NCBI GenBank assembly: GCA_018262715.1
Contig: JADFDS010000003.1
Span: 37,063 to 101,062, forward strand
Origin: Bacteroidota bacterium
GTDB lineage: Bacteria; Bacteroidota; Bacteroidia; Bacteroidales; VadinHA17
Direction of reading: 5' to 3'
DNA length: 64,000 nucleotides
Under the pieces are notes generated by a model. That model ran no database searches. It saw only the letters and a list, made by a program, of their open reading frames with translations, and was not told the DNA's origin. This document shows positions 44,570 through 52,440 of the stretch, one piece after another; the stretch's first letter is position 1; each line of letters starts with the position of its first letter. The position numbers were made by a program, and so were the translations under genes.

Positions 44570-45460
44570 ATGAAAAAGAAAATATCCAACTTGTTCATAC
44601 TCGCAGCTGCCATTTTCATGATGACCTCATGCGACGATAAGTATCCGGTGATGTTCGATGAATCAAACATCATTGTCGGAATGAGTACGGCTGCTGTTTC
44701 AGTCAATGAAAACAGCCCCGGTTCATTCACAGTTTATCTTGGTGGTGTTTCCGAAACACAGGCTACCGACGTTACCCTTACAGTATCTGTTGTCGACATT
44801 GCAAGCCCTGCAGTGGAAGGTCAGGACTACACCCTGTCTACCAAGAATGTGAATGTTCCTGTCGGAGTAACAGCTGTGACCGTCACACCGGTCGATAACG
44901 ATGTGTATACCGGCAATAAGCAGTTCATGGTGTCAATTGCAAGTAACAGCAAGAACTACCCGATGGCCGTTCAGCAATCAACGCTGGTAACCATAGTTGA
45001 CGACGAGCATCCTCTTAAAAACTGGATAGGCACTTATACCGTGGAAGCTGTAAGTTATGGCAGTCCGGGTTCCTGGGATGAAACCTGGAATGTCACAACA
45101 ACGGCTGTTGCTTCTGATCCGACCCAGCTTTCGATTACGGGCATAAGCGGCGCTGGGTCAGGCCCTGTCATTGCAACATTTAATACGACAGATATGACCA
45201 TTGAACTGGAATCAGTACAGAACCTTGGACTTGCTTATGGTACTGACAACGGGAACGTTGCGATATACTATGCTACTGATGAGGTGCTGGCACTGGCCGG
45301 TGATGCACTGACAACCGCAATTATTGCTAACGCAGGTAAACAAAAGATAGTAGGAACAATTGAAGCTGACGGAACTATCAAAATTGACAGGTTCGCCCTG
45401 ATACTTACCGAATATGCATGGTGCTGGGATGCGTTTAACACGACCTGGACGAAGAACTAA
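44570..45460 (+). CDS. Calx-beta-like surface lipoprotein of the SusCD operon
   Basis: This 296-residue lipoprotein (signal ending MMTSC) has a Calx-beta-like domain at about 40-140 (VSVNENSPGSFTVYL, VEGQDYTLST, VTPVDNDVYTGNKQFMV, TIVDDEH). A second beta-rich domain runs from about 145 to the end (WIGTYTVEAVSYGSPGSWDETW). It takes the place of SusE/SusF, the extra surface-binding lipoproteins of such operons. A strong terminator follows. The ligand is unknown. Confidence 0.85.
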   Translation: MKKKISNLFILAAAIFMMTSCDDKYPVMFDESNIIVGMSTAAVSVNENSPGSFTVYLGGVSETQATDVTLTVSVVDIASPAVEGQDYTLSTKNVNVPVGVTAVTVTPVDNDVYTGNKQFMVSIASNSKNYPMAVQQSTLVTIVDDEHPLKNWIGTYTVEAVSYGSPGSWDETWNVTTTAVASDPTQLSITGISGAGSGPVIATFNTTDMTIELESVQNLGLAYGTDNGNVAIYYATDEVLALAGDALTTAIIANAGKQKIVGTIEADGTIKIDRFALILTEYAWCWDAFNTTWTKN

Positions 45461-45477
45461 GTTAATTTTACACTATC

Positions 45478-45519
45478 AAAATGGAGGCTTTCCCGAAAAT
45501 GGATTGCCTCCATTTTTTT
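45478..45519 (+). terminator. Rho-independent terminator of the SusCD operon
   Basis: AAATGGAGGC pairs with GCCTCCATTT across a 17-base loop and is followed by a T tract (seven Ts in all). It lies 17 bp after the stop at 45460. Confidence 0.85.
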
Positions 45520-45538
45520 CTGCCAGCCATAATTTGAA

Positions 45539-45546
45539 TATATTTG
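45539..45546 (+). promoter_or_regulatory. Putative -7 promoter box of the C10 peptidase gene (TATATTTG)
   Basis: Exact TAnnTTTG, 18 bp before the ATG at 45565 and just after the SusCD terminator, so the peptidase is probably a separate transcript. Confidence 0.5.
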
Positions 45547-45564
45547 ACACCTTATTGCCTGGTA

Positions 45565-47238
45565 ATGGGTAGGAAGCTGATTAATATTGTCATTCTAAAT
45601 TGTCTAGCAATTGGGATGATTGCACAGCCGGTGGACAATGGTCATGTTTCCAGGGTCGCCTCTGCGTTTGTGGGGGGGTATCTTGGAAATACCCACATGA
45701 AGGTTTCGGAAATACAAAACCTCAATCCGGGAGATGACCCGCTGATGTGTGTGGTTTCACTTCTCCCGGAAGGCTGGTTGCTGATGTCACGTGACTTTTC
45801 CTCCATGCCTGTCCTGGCTTATTCAATGACCGGCAGTTTTGTTATCCCGGAAGCTGACAGTACTGACAACCGGTTTCTTTTCCTGTCAGGTTATGCAGAT
45901 CAGCTGAAACATGTGCCGATGTTAAAGAGCGATGCGCCGGATCCCCGCTGGAACCCTGCATACTACTACAAGGAGTCAGGGCAGCAGAAGGGTGTGAGCG
46001 TGACTGTATCTCCGCTCATCAAAGTGACCTGGAATCAGAACAGCACCTGGAACAGGTTCTGCCCGGCAGACAGTGAGGGCCCGGGAGGTCGTGTCTATGT
46101 CGGATGTGTTGCCGTAAGCATGGCACAGGCGATGAGCGTCTTCGGTTTCCCCGTGACCGGGACAGGCGTCTCGCAGTATTACCATTCAAAGTATGGAACA
46201 ATATCACAGGATTTCAGTACTGCCACTTACAAATGGGATGAGATGAGCAGTACACTTCCTGATGACAACAACTCCCTGCTCCTGTATCACTGCGCGGTTG
46301 CTGTCAATATGGACTTCAGTCCTGATGGATCTGGCACCCTCACTTCAGCGGCAGCCTCCACTGCTCTTAAACAATACTATTTTTACTCTCAGCGGATGAC
46401 CTTCATCAAAAGGGAATTCTTCAGCACAGACAGATGGAAAAGAATGATCGACAGCAGTCTTGCCGCAGGCTGTCCGGTGATCTATTCGGGTTTTCCGGCT
46501 ACGGGTTCTGTGGGTCATGCATTCAACATTGACGGAGTTCACAACAGCAACTATTACCACCTGAACTGGGGCTGGAGCGGAGTGAATAACGGGTACTTCA
46601 CCATTGACAATCTCAAACCCGGAGGCTCTGACTTCACCAAGGGACATACCGCCATAATCGGAATCCGGCCATACTATTACCCCACCGACGTGGCCCTCTC
46701 TGACACCGTGGTGCTGATAAGCAATCCGCCCGGAACGGCAGTAGGCAAATTCACCGTGGTTGATGAAGCCACTGATAACACCTATGACATTATCCTCGAA
46801 TGCGACTCAACCCTGGCCGGGACGGAATGGGTACCTGATTATTATCTCGACGGGGACTCGCTGAGAATGTCGCGTTCCTTCCAGGTCAGCGACGGTCCGA
46901 CAGACACCATAACTTTCATAGTGAGTGACACATACGGACACAAGATCAGGGCTGCAAGGCTCCTTCGGCTTACAGCTTCACTTGCTGCCGGCGACGGCGG
47001 GCAGGAGGATGCTTTCATGGTCTGGCCCGTGCCCTTCACTGACCGGTTTATGATTGAACTTCCTCCTGAATCAGACAGGATTTCGATAAGAAATATCAGC
47101 GGCGCTGAAGTGGCCGGAATGGTTCCGGATTCTGACATAATAACATTTTCCGGCATCGGCTGGCCCGCAGGAATCTATATTGTCACTGTCACAACATCCC
47201 GGGGAAAACTGCATTCAAAAACCATTGTCAGACAGTGA
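45565..47238 (+). CDS. C10-family cysteine peptidase with T9SS sorting domain
   Basis: This 557-residue protein has a signal peptide (MGRKLINIVILNCLAIGMIA), a pro-domain (about 25-150) and a streptopain-type C10 catalytic domain. The domain has Cys181 (YVGCVAVSMAQAM) and His318 (GSVGHAFNIDGV), followed by YHLNWGWSGVNNGYF. The last 80 residues form a T9SS sorting domain (VWPVPFTDRF, PAGIYIVTVTTSRG, basic end). It is a secreted or surface protease made as a zymogen. The ATG at 45565 is chosen over an upstream TTG. It may cooperate with the preceding transporter operon by supplying peptides, which is inference. Confidence 0.92.
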   Translation: MGRKLINIVILNCLAIGMIAQPVDNGHVSRVASAFVGGYLGNTHMKVSEIQNLNPGDDPLMCVVSLLPEGWLLMSRDFSSMPVLAYSMTGSFVIPEADSTDNRFLFLSGYADQLKHVPMLKSDAPDPRWNPAYYYKESGQQKGVSVTVSPLIKVTWNQNSTWNRFCPADSEGPGGRVYVGCVAVSMAQAMSVFGFPVTGTGVSQYYHSKYGTISQDFSTATYKWDEMSSTLPDDNNSLLLYHCAVAVNMDFSPDGSGTLTSAAASTALKQYYFYSQRMTFIKREFFSTDRWKRMIDSSLAAGCPVIYSGFPATGSVGHAFNIDGVHNSNYYHLNWGWSGVNNGYFTIDNLKPGGSDFTKGHTAIIGIRPYYYPTDVALSDTVVLISNPPGTAVGKFTVVDEATDNTYDIILECDSTLAGTEWVPDYYLDGDSLRMSRSFQVSDGPTDTITFIVSDTYGHKIRAARLLRLTASLAAGDGGQEDAFMVWPVPFTDRFMIELPPESDRISIRNISGAEVAGMVPDSDIITFSGIGWPAGIYIVTVTTSRGKLHSKTIVRQ

Positions 47239-47286
47239 GGGTTAATTTTAATGAGCAGAACTGTCGGCAGGTAAAAAATTTACTTG

Positions 47287-47294
47287 TATATTTG
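47287..47294 (+). promoter_or_regulatory. Putative -7 promoter box of rpsP (TATATTTG)
   Basis: Exact TAnnTTTG, 41 bp before the rpsP ATG at 47336. Confidence 0.55.
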
Positions 47295-47335
47295 CACCCT
47301 CGTTTAAAAAGAGTAACAACAAATTAATTCTTTAA

Positions 47336-47953
47336 ATGTCAGTAAAAATCAGATTAGCTAGGAAGGGCCGCAAGAAGCAGGCCTACTACCACGTGGTGGT
47401 AGCAGATAGCAGGTCGCCACGTGATGGCAGATTCATTGAGAAGATCGGAATTTATAATCCGCTCACTGACCCGGCAACAATCGACATCAACTTCGAGAAG
47501 GCACTGGGATGGCTGCAGAACGGCGCGCAACCTACGGACACATGCAGGGCAATCCTGAAGTACAAGGGAGTGATGATGAAGAAGCACCTGATGGAAGGTG
47601 TCAGAAAAGGCGCTTTTGACGAAGCAGAAGCCGACCGCCGGTTTAATGAATGGCTGAAGGGCAAGGAAGAAAAGATCGAACTGAAGAAGTCAGGTCTGGA
47701 GAAGAAGGGCGAAGAACTGCGCAAGAAGAAACTTGAAGCTGAAAAAGCAATCAAGGAAGCAAGGGCAGAAGAACTCGCCAAAAAGGCAGCAGCCCTCGCC
47801 GCTGAGGCAGAAGCAGCAGCAAAAGCCGCTGCAGCAGCCGAGGCTCCTGAAGAGGCCATTGCCGAAGCAGCAGCCGAAGAGGCTTCAGCACAGGCAGAGA
47901 CTGAAGCTCCCGCAGCTGAAGCTCAGGAAGATACTGCAGAAAAGACCGAATAG
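47336..47953 (+). CDS. rpsP: 30S ribosomal protein S16 with long Ala/Glu-rich C-terminal extension
   Basis: Residues 1-85 are a normal S16 ([34 protein letters not shown]). The protein is 205 residues against about 80-90 in most bacteria. The extension continues with a lysine/glutamate-rich helix (about 105-150) and then a low-complexity Ala/Glu tail (to residue 205) that should be helical or disordered. Extended S16 occurs in other Bacteroidota. rimM follows after 26 bp, the classic rpsP-rimM pairing. Confidence 0.95.
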   Translation: MSVKIRLARKGRKKQAYYHVVVADSRSPRDGRFIEKIGIYNPLTDPATIDINFEKALGWLQNGAQPTDTCRAILKYKGVMMKKHLMEGVRKGAFDEAEADRRFNEWLKGKEEKIELKKSGLEKKGEELRKKKLEAEKAIKEARAEELAKKAAALAAEAEAAAKAAAAAEAPEEAIAEAAAEEASAQAETEAPAAEAQEDTAEKTE

Positions 47954-47979
47954 GGTCATCTGTCCCCTGCCTCCTGATA

Positions 47980-48474
47980 ATGAGATCCATTGGCAGAATA
48001 ACAAAAACCTACGGCTTCGACGGAGCCGTGGTGGTGAAAAGCAAGACAGGAATCACAGGGGAACCGGAACAGGGAGAACCGGTATTCGTCGTGACCGACG
48101 GGATACCGGTTCCCTTTTTTACACGGGAGGCATTTTCACCTGCCCCCGATACTCTGATTTTATCGTTTGATGATTACCTCACCGCAGAGTCCGTGGTACA
48201 CCTCCGTGGGTGCGAAGTGCTCTACGAAGGCGCCGGCGAATCAGGTGATGACCTCATGGCGCTGAAGGGATTCACACTGACCGACACAACAACCGGATTG
48301 TCAGGCATAATAGATGATTTTATGCAGAATCCCGGCCAGGTTATTGCCGTGACCATCATCAAAGGCCGGGAAGTATACATCCCCCTCCACACTGACCTGA
48401 TTGTGTCTGTTGACCGCGGGCAAAGGGCAATCACAATGACCCTCCCTGTAGGTCTGTTGAGCCTTAACGACTGA
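47980..48474 (+). CDS. rimM: Ribosome maturation factor RimM
   Basis: This 164-residue protein has the N-terminal RimM beta barrel (IGRITKTYGFDGAVVV) and the PRC-barrel half (about 95-164; GLSGIIDDFMQNPGQ, EVYIPLHTDLIVSVD). RimM binds S19 and assists 30S head assembly and 16S rRNA processing. It is encoded directly after rpsP. trmD and rplS, which often follow, are absent here. Confidence 0.92.
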   Translation: MRSIGRITKTYGFDGAVVVKSKTGITGEPEQGEPVFVVTDGIPVPFFTREAFSPAPDTLILSFDDYLTAESVVHLRGCEVLYEGAGESGDDLMALKGFTLTDTTTGLSGIIDDFMQNPGQVIAVTIIKGREVYIPLHTDLIVSVDRGQRAITMTLPVGLLSLND

Positions 48475-48560
48475 CATTCCTGCCCCTTTTTTTTATTCAC
48501 TGTGCAGCAAAGAACATTCTGCACCGTCTTTCTGTTATAACTAAATAAAACGGAGCAGCT

Positions 48561-49256
48561 ATGAAAAAAGTCCTGATTTTCTCATTCTTAACGATATTCG
48601 CCGCCCAGGCTTCATTTGCTCAGACAGCCTATACCGAAAAGAGACAGGTGTCAGGCTTCGACGAAGTCGCCTTCGCCGTTTCAGGCGAAGTGCTGATCAA
48701 CCTCGGCAAGGATTACAGTGTAGAGCTGGAAGGTGACAGGGATTACATCAAAGAGATCATTACCGAAGTTGACGGTGATGAGCTGAAAATCAGACGGGAT
48801 AAATGGTTTGATTCCGGGAACAAAAAGGTTATTGTAAGAATCACCATGCCTGCCCTCGATGGTATAAGCGTTTCGGGTTCAGGGAGGTTAACGGTAAACG
48901 ATCCTCTCAGGGGGAATGAGCTCGATGTGGCCATCAGCGGTAGCGGCAAGGCAATCCTCCGTGATGTGGCACTCGGGGAAGTCGAGTGCGCCATATCCGG
49001 GTCAGGCAGTCTTAACATCGCCGGGAACGGCACCATTAAGAAACTTGAAATCTCAATTTCAGGTTCCGGTGACTATATGGGGGATGGCACCAGGATTGAT
49101 GTCCTGGATGCCAGGATTTCCGGCAGCGGCAGTTGCGACTGCCATGTGACTGAAATGCTGAGAGCCTCTATCTCGGGCAGCGGCAATATCAATTACTCGG
49201 GTGATCCGAAGATTGATGCCTCTGTTTCCGGGTCAGGCAAGGTGCGGATGAAGTAA
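48561..49256 (+). CDS. Head GIN domain (DUF2807) exported protein
   Basis: This 231-residue protein has a signal peptide ending SFAQT and one DUF2807 domain. An (I/V)SGSG motif recurs seven times at about 20-residue spacing from residue 97 to the end, as expected for a right-handed beta helix. Such proteins sit in the cell envelope; the adhesin-like name is not backed by function. It ends exactly where the convergent threonylcarbamoyl-AMP synthase gene ends (adjacent bases 49256 and 49257). Confidence 0.85.
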   Translation: MKKVLIFSFLTIFAAQASFAQTAYTEKRQVSGFDEVAFAVSGEVLINLGKDYSVELEGDRDYIKEIITEVDGDELKIRRDKWFDSGNKKVIVRITMPALDGISVSGSGRLTVNDPLRGNELDVAISGSGKAILRDVALGEVECAISGSGSLNIAGNGTIKKLEISISGSGDYMGDGTRIDVLDARISGSGSCDCHVTEMLRASISGSGNINYSGDPKIDASVSGSGKVRMK

Positions 49257-49853
49257 TCATCCGCGAAGAATCTTTACAATACCGTTTCCGGATACTTTGA
49301 TGACCGAAGAGGGTGTGGCCCTGCTTCGGTCATCCTGTCTCCAGAGGCATACGTAATCAACCGCAGCCTTAACCTCTTCACTTATTTCGTCAAATATTGC
49401 AGGACTGTTGCTGCCGCTTATGTTTGCCGATGTTGATACCAGCGGCTTCCTGAGCGCATCAATAAGCGCATCGCAGAACGGTTCCGTGCATACACGCACA
49501 CCCACTGACCCGTCAGAAGAGGCAACCCCCTCAGCCAGACTCCTTCCCCTGTCATAGACCACCGTCAGCGGCTTCTCCGAGAGCTCTGCCATCTCTATGG
49601 CCACCTCAGGCGGATTTTCAACATACCTCTCAAGCATCGCAACGGAGTTCACAAGTATTATAAGGCTCTTGTTCTCAGCCCTCTGCTTAATTTCATAGAC
49701 CCGGCTTACAGCTTTCGCGTTCGTGGCATCACAGCCCAGCCCCCAGACAGTGTCAGTGGGGTAAAGTATTACCCCGCCAGCCCTGAGAACCTTCAGGGCA
49801 CCGGCCAGGTCGGTTCCGAATTCACTCTTCATTCCTTTATTATGAACGGTCAT
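49257..49853 (-). CDS. tsaC: L-threonylcarbamoyladenylate synthase (Sua5/YrdC family)
   Basis: This 198-residue enzyme makes threonylcarbamoyl-AMP from threonine, bicarbonate and ATP for the t6A modification of tRNAs that read ANN codons. Motifs are GGVILYPTDTVWGLGCDATN, IKQRAENKSLIILV and STSANISG. The Sua5 C-terminal domain is absent, so it is of the short YrdC/TsaC type. Met8 (49832) is an alternative start to the ATG at 49853. The other t6A genes are not in the window. Confidence 0.92.
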   Translation of the reverse strand: MTVHNKGMKSEFGTDLAGALKVLRAGGVILYPTDTVWGLGCDATNAKAVSRVYEIKQRAENKSLIILVNSVAMLERYVENPPEVAIEMAELSEKPLTVVYDRGRSLAEGVASSDGSVGVRVCTEPFCDALIDALRKPLVSTSANISGSNSPAIFDEISEEVKAAVDYVCLWRQDDRSRATPSSVIKVSGNGIVKILRG

Positions 49854-49922
49854 AGACAGTTTTTATAAAGTTAAAAAACAATAATAGCTCTTATTTGGTT
49901 TCTCTACCTGAATTCAGAAGGT

Positions 49923-49930
49923 TAAATTTG
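49923..49930 (+). promoter_or_regulatory. Putative -7 promoter box of the S9 peptidase gene (TAAATTTG)
   Basis: Exact TAnnTTTG, 22 bp before the ATG at 49953. TTTG at 49894-49897 lies 25 bp upstream, longer than the usual spacing. Confidence 0.5.
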
Positions 49931-49952
49931 AGACAGACCAAAAAGAACCATT

Positions 49953-52364
49953 ATGATGCGTAAAATGCTTGTCATTGTCATCCTTGCCGCTTCAGCAATG
50001 CTGATCAGCGCACAGGATAAAACCGGCTATCAGCTTCCTCCCGAAGCTATTGTCTCACTCCTGGATGCCCCGCAGACGCCGTCTGTGAATCTCAGCCCTG
50101 ACAACCAGACGATGCTGTTGTTATTTCGTCCGGGATTACCATCTATTGCCGACCTCTCGCAGCCTGAACTGCGCCTGGCAGGGGTCAGGTTCGATCCTTC
50201 GACCAACGGTCCGAGCCGCGGGCAGGGAATAAGCCGGATCTCTTCGATGAAGACTGACGGAACGCAGGCCGGAGATCTGAAGGGACTTCCCTCCGACGCC
50301 AGTGTGGGAGGAGTTACATGGTCACGCGACAACAAATGGTTTGCCTTCACCAACACCACTGACAATACGATTGAATTGTGGGTTGCCGATGCTGCAACAA
50401 TGAATGCACGAAAAATCGATGAAGGACTGAACGGCATATTGCGCAGGAACATTACATGGCTGCCTGACGGTTCGCTGATATATCTGCGCACCCTGCGCAA
50501 CAGGGGAAAAGCCCCCGAAGCCTCCACCGTGCCAACGGGTCCTTCGGTTCAGGAAAGCGCAGGAGTCAGGGGAGATTCACCCACATTCCAGGACCTCCTG
50601 CAGACTGTTGATGATGAAAAAATATTTGAATATTATGCCACTTCAGAGCTGGTCAGATGGGATGGCATGTCAGCAGTTTCCATCGGCAGCAAGGGAATGA
50701 TCACTGATGTCTCACCCTCACCTGACGGAAAGTGGTTCCTCGTTTCCATAACCGGAAAGCCATTTTCGTACCTGGTTCCGTATTACTATTTCCCGTCACG
50801 GACAGAGATATGGGACCTTGAAGGAAAGATGGTAAGGCTTATGCTTGAGACTCCGCTCCGGGAAAGCCTGCCCAGGGGATATGATGTTGTCATACCTGGT
50901 CCAAGGGGATACAGCTGGCGCAGTGACAGGCCGGCATCACTGATGTGGGTGGAAGCCCTTGACGGAGGTGATTACCACGCAAAGGAGATGAAGTACCATG
51001 ACCAGGTTTTCATGCTCGAGGCACCATTTACAGGCGAACCGGCACCTTTCATTGCCACGGAAAAACGGTTCCAGGGAATTACCTGGGGCAATGATAACCT
51101 GGCTATCCTGATGGAAGGATTGTCAAAGTCACGTGTCAGGGTTACATCAACATTCAGTCCCGCCAGCCCGCAGGCCACTCTTAAGAAGCTCTGGGAGCTC
51201 AACTCTGACGACAGGTACAATAACCCCGGGTTCCCGATGACAGTACCCAATGCATGGGGAAGGTCAGTATTGCTGACTACCGATAAGGGCAGGGGCTTGT
51301 ACCTCTCGGGTCAGGGTGCGTCACCGGAGGGCGACAGGCCTTTTGTAGACAAATATGATCTCAGGACCGGAAAAACAACCAGGCTGTGGCGTTCTGAGGC
51401 TCCTTTTTATGAGACGGTAAATGAGTTTATTGATCCTGCCCGAGGCCTTCTTCTGACTGTGAGGCAATCCGTCTCTGAAGTACCGAATTATTTCATACGT
51501 GACCTGAAGAAAGGAACCCTGAAGCAGGTAACGAAATTTGAGAATCCCTATCCGCAGATGGCAGGTGTACATAAGGAGCTGGTCACCTACAAGCGAAAGG
51601 ATGGTATTGATCTTTCATTCACCCTCTACCTCCCGGCCGGGTATGACAGGGCCAAGGACGGTCCGCTTCCGACTATACTGTGGGCTTATCCGCGTGAGTT
51701 CAATGATCCCTCGATGGCAGGCCAGGTGAGTGGCTCCCCCTATACCTTCACACGCATCAGCGCCTCATCGGTGCTTGTTTATGTGACCCAGGGGTACGCC
51801 GTGTTGAACGATGCCAGCTTCCCCATTGTGGGTGCGGAGGGAAAGGAACCCAATGACACATTTGTGGAACAACTTGTTGCTAATGCCGAGGCAGCAATCA
51901 ACAAGGCTGTTGAGATGGGTGTCACTGATCCGGAGCGGGTTGCAGTCAGCGGCCACTCGTACGGTGCTTTCATGACGGCACACCTGCTGTCGCACTCGAG
52001 ACTCTTTGCGGCAGGCATTGCCCGCAGCGGTGCCTATAACCGTTCACTGACACCGTTCGGGTTCCAGAGCGAGCGCCGCAGTTTCTGGGAGGATCCTGAA
52101 TTATATCTTCAGATGTCACCCTTCACCCATGCAACAAAGGTGAAAGATCCGCTGCTGCTGATCCACGGCATGGCTGATGACAACCAGGGTACCTTCCCGA
52201 TACAGAGCGAGAGGTACTATGCGGCACTCAAGGGAGCCGGCGCTGTGACGAGACTGGTCCTGCTGCCTCATGAGGCACACGGATACTCGGCCCGGGAGTC
52301 ACTCCTCCATATGCACTGGGAATACCTCAGATGGCTTGATAAATATGTGAAAAACAAAAAATGA
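49953..52364 (+). CDS. S9-family serine peptidase resembling chloroplast glutamyl endopeptidase (CGEP)
   Basis: This 803-residue protein has a signal peptide (MMRKMLVIVILAASAMLISA). Residues about 25-560 form a beta-propeller. The C-terminal alpha/beta-hydrolase carries Ser669 (SGHSYGAFM), an Asp at about 742 (LLIHGMADDN) and His776 (PHEAHGYSARES). The match to plant CGEP (S9D) is recognisable throughout, from YQLPPEAIVSLLDAP and LRLAGVRFDP at the start to GIARSGAYNRSLTPFGFQ near the end. CGEP cleaves after glutamate, so a glutamyl specificity is plausible. The export signal points to the periplasm. The gene has its own promoter-like box. Confidence 0.9.
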   Translation: MMRKMLVIVILAASAMLISAQDKTGYQLPPEAIVSLLDAPQTPSVNLSPDNQTMLLLFRPGLPSIADLSQPELRLAGVRFDPSTNGPSRGQGISRISSMKTDGTQAGDLKGLPSDASVGGVTWSRDNKWFAFTNTTDNTIELWVADAATMNARKIDEGLNGILRRNITWLPDGSLIYLRTLRNRGKAPEASTVPTGPSVQESAGVRGDSPTFQDLLQTVDDEKIFEYYATSELVRWDGMSAVSIGSKGMITDVSPSPDGKWFLVSITGKPFSYLVPYYYFPSRTEIWDLEGKMVRLMLETPLRESLPRGYDVVIPGPRGYSWRSDRPASLMWVEALDGGDYHAKEMKYHDQVFMLEAPFTGEPAPFIATEKRFQGITWGNDNLAILMEGLSKSRVRVTSTFSPASPQATLKKLWELNSDDRYNNPGFPMTVPNAWGRSVLLTTDKGRGLYLSGQGASPEGDRPFVDKYDLRTGKTTRLWRSEAPFYETVNEFIDPARGLLLTVRQSVSEVPNYFIRDLKKGTLKQVTKFENPYPQMAGVHKELVTYKRKDGIDLSFTLYLPAGYDRAKDGPLPTILWAYPREFNDPSMAGQVSGSPYTFTRISASSVLVYVTQGYAVLNDASFPIVGAEGKEPNDTFVEQLVANAEAAINKAVEMGVTDPERVAVSGHSYGAFMTAHLLSHSRLFAAGIARSGAYNRSLTPFGFQSERRSFWEDPELYLQMSPFTHATKVKDPLLLIHGMADDNQGTFPIQSERYYAALKGAGAVTRLVLLPHEAHGYSARESLLHMHWEYLRWLDKYVKNKK

Positions 52365-52403
52365 TAACTGCCGGGTGCGGTTAGGTTATGTAAAAAAACT
52401 GAT

Positions 52404-52411
52404 TAGTTTTG
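52404..52411 (+). promoter_or_regulatory. Putative -7 promoter box of hppA (TAGTTTTG)
   Basis: Matches TAnnTTTG, 29 bp before the ATG at 52441. Confidence 0.45.
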
Positions 52412-52440
52412 TACCTCAAATCTTATAAAAACCTAAGCTT

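Noticed and set aside
48475..48560. T-rich stretch after rimM as a terminator
   Set aside because: A run of Ts is present, but no stem of useful length precedes it.
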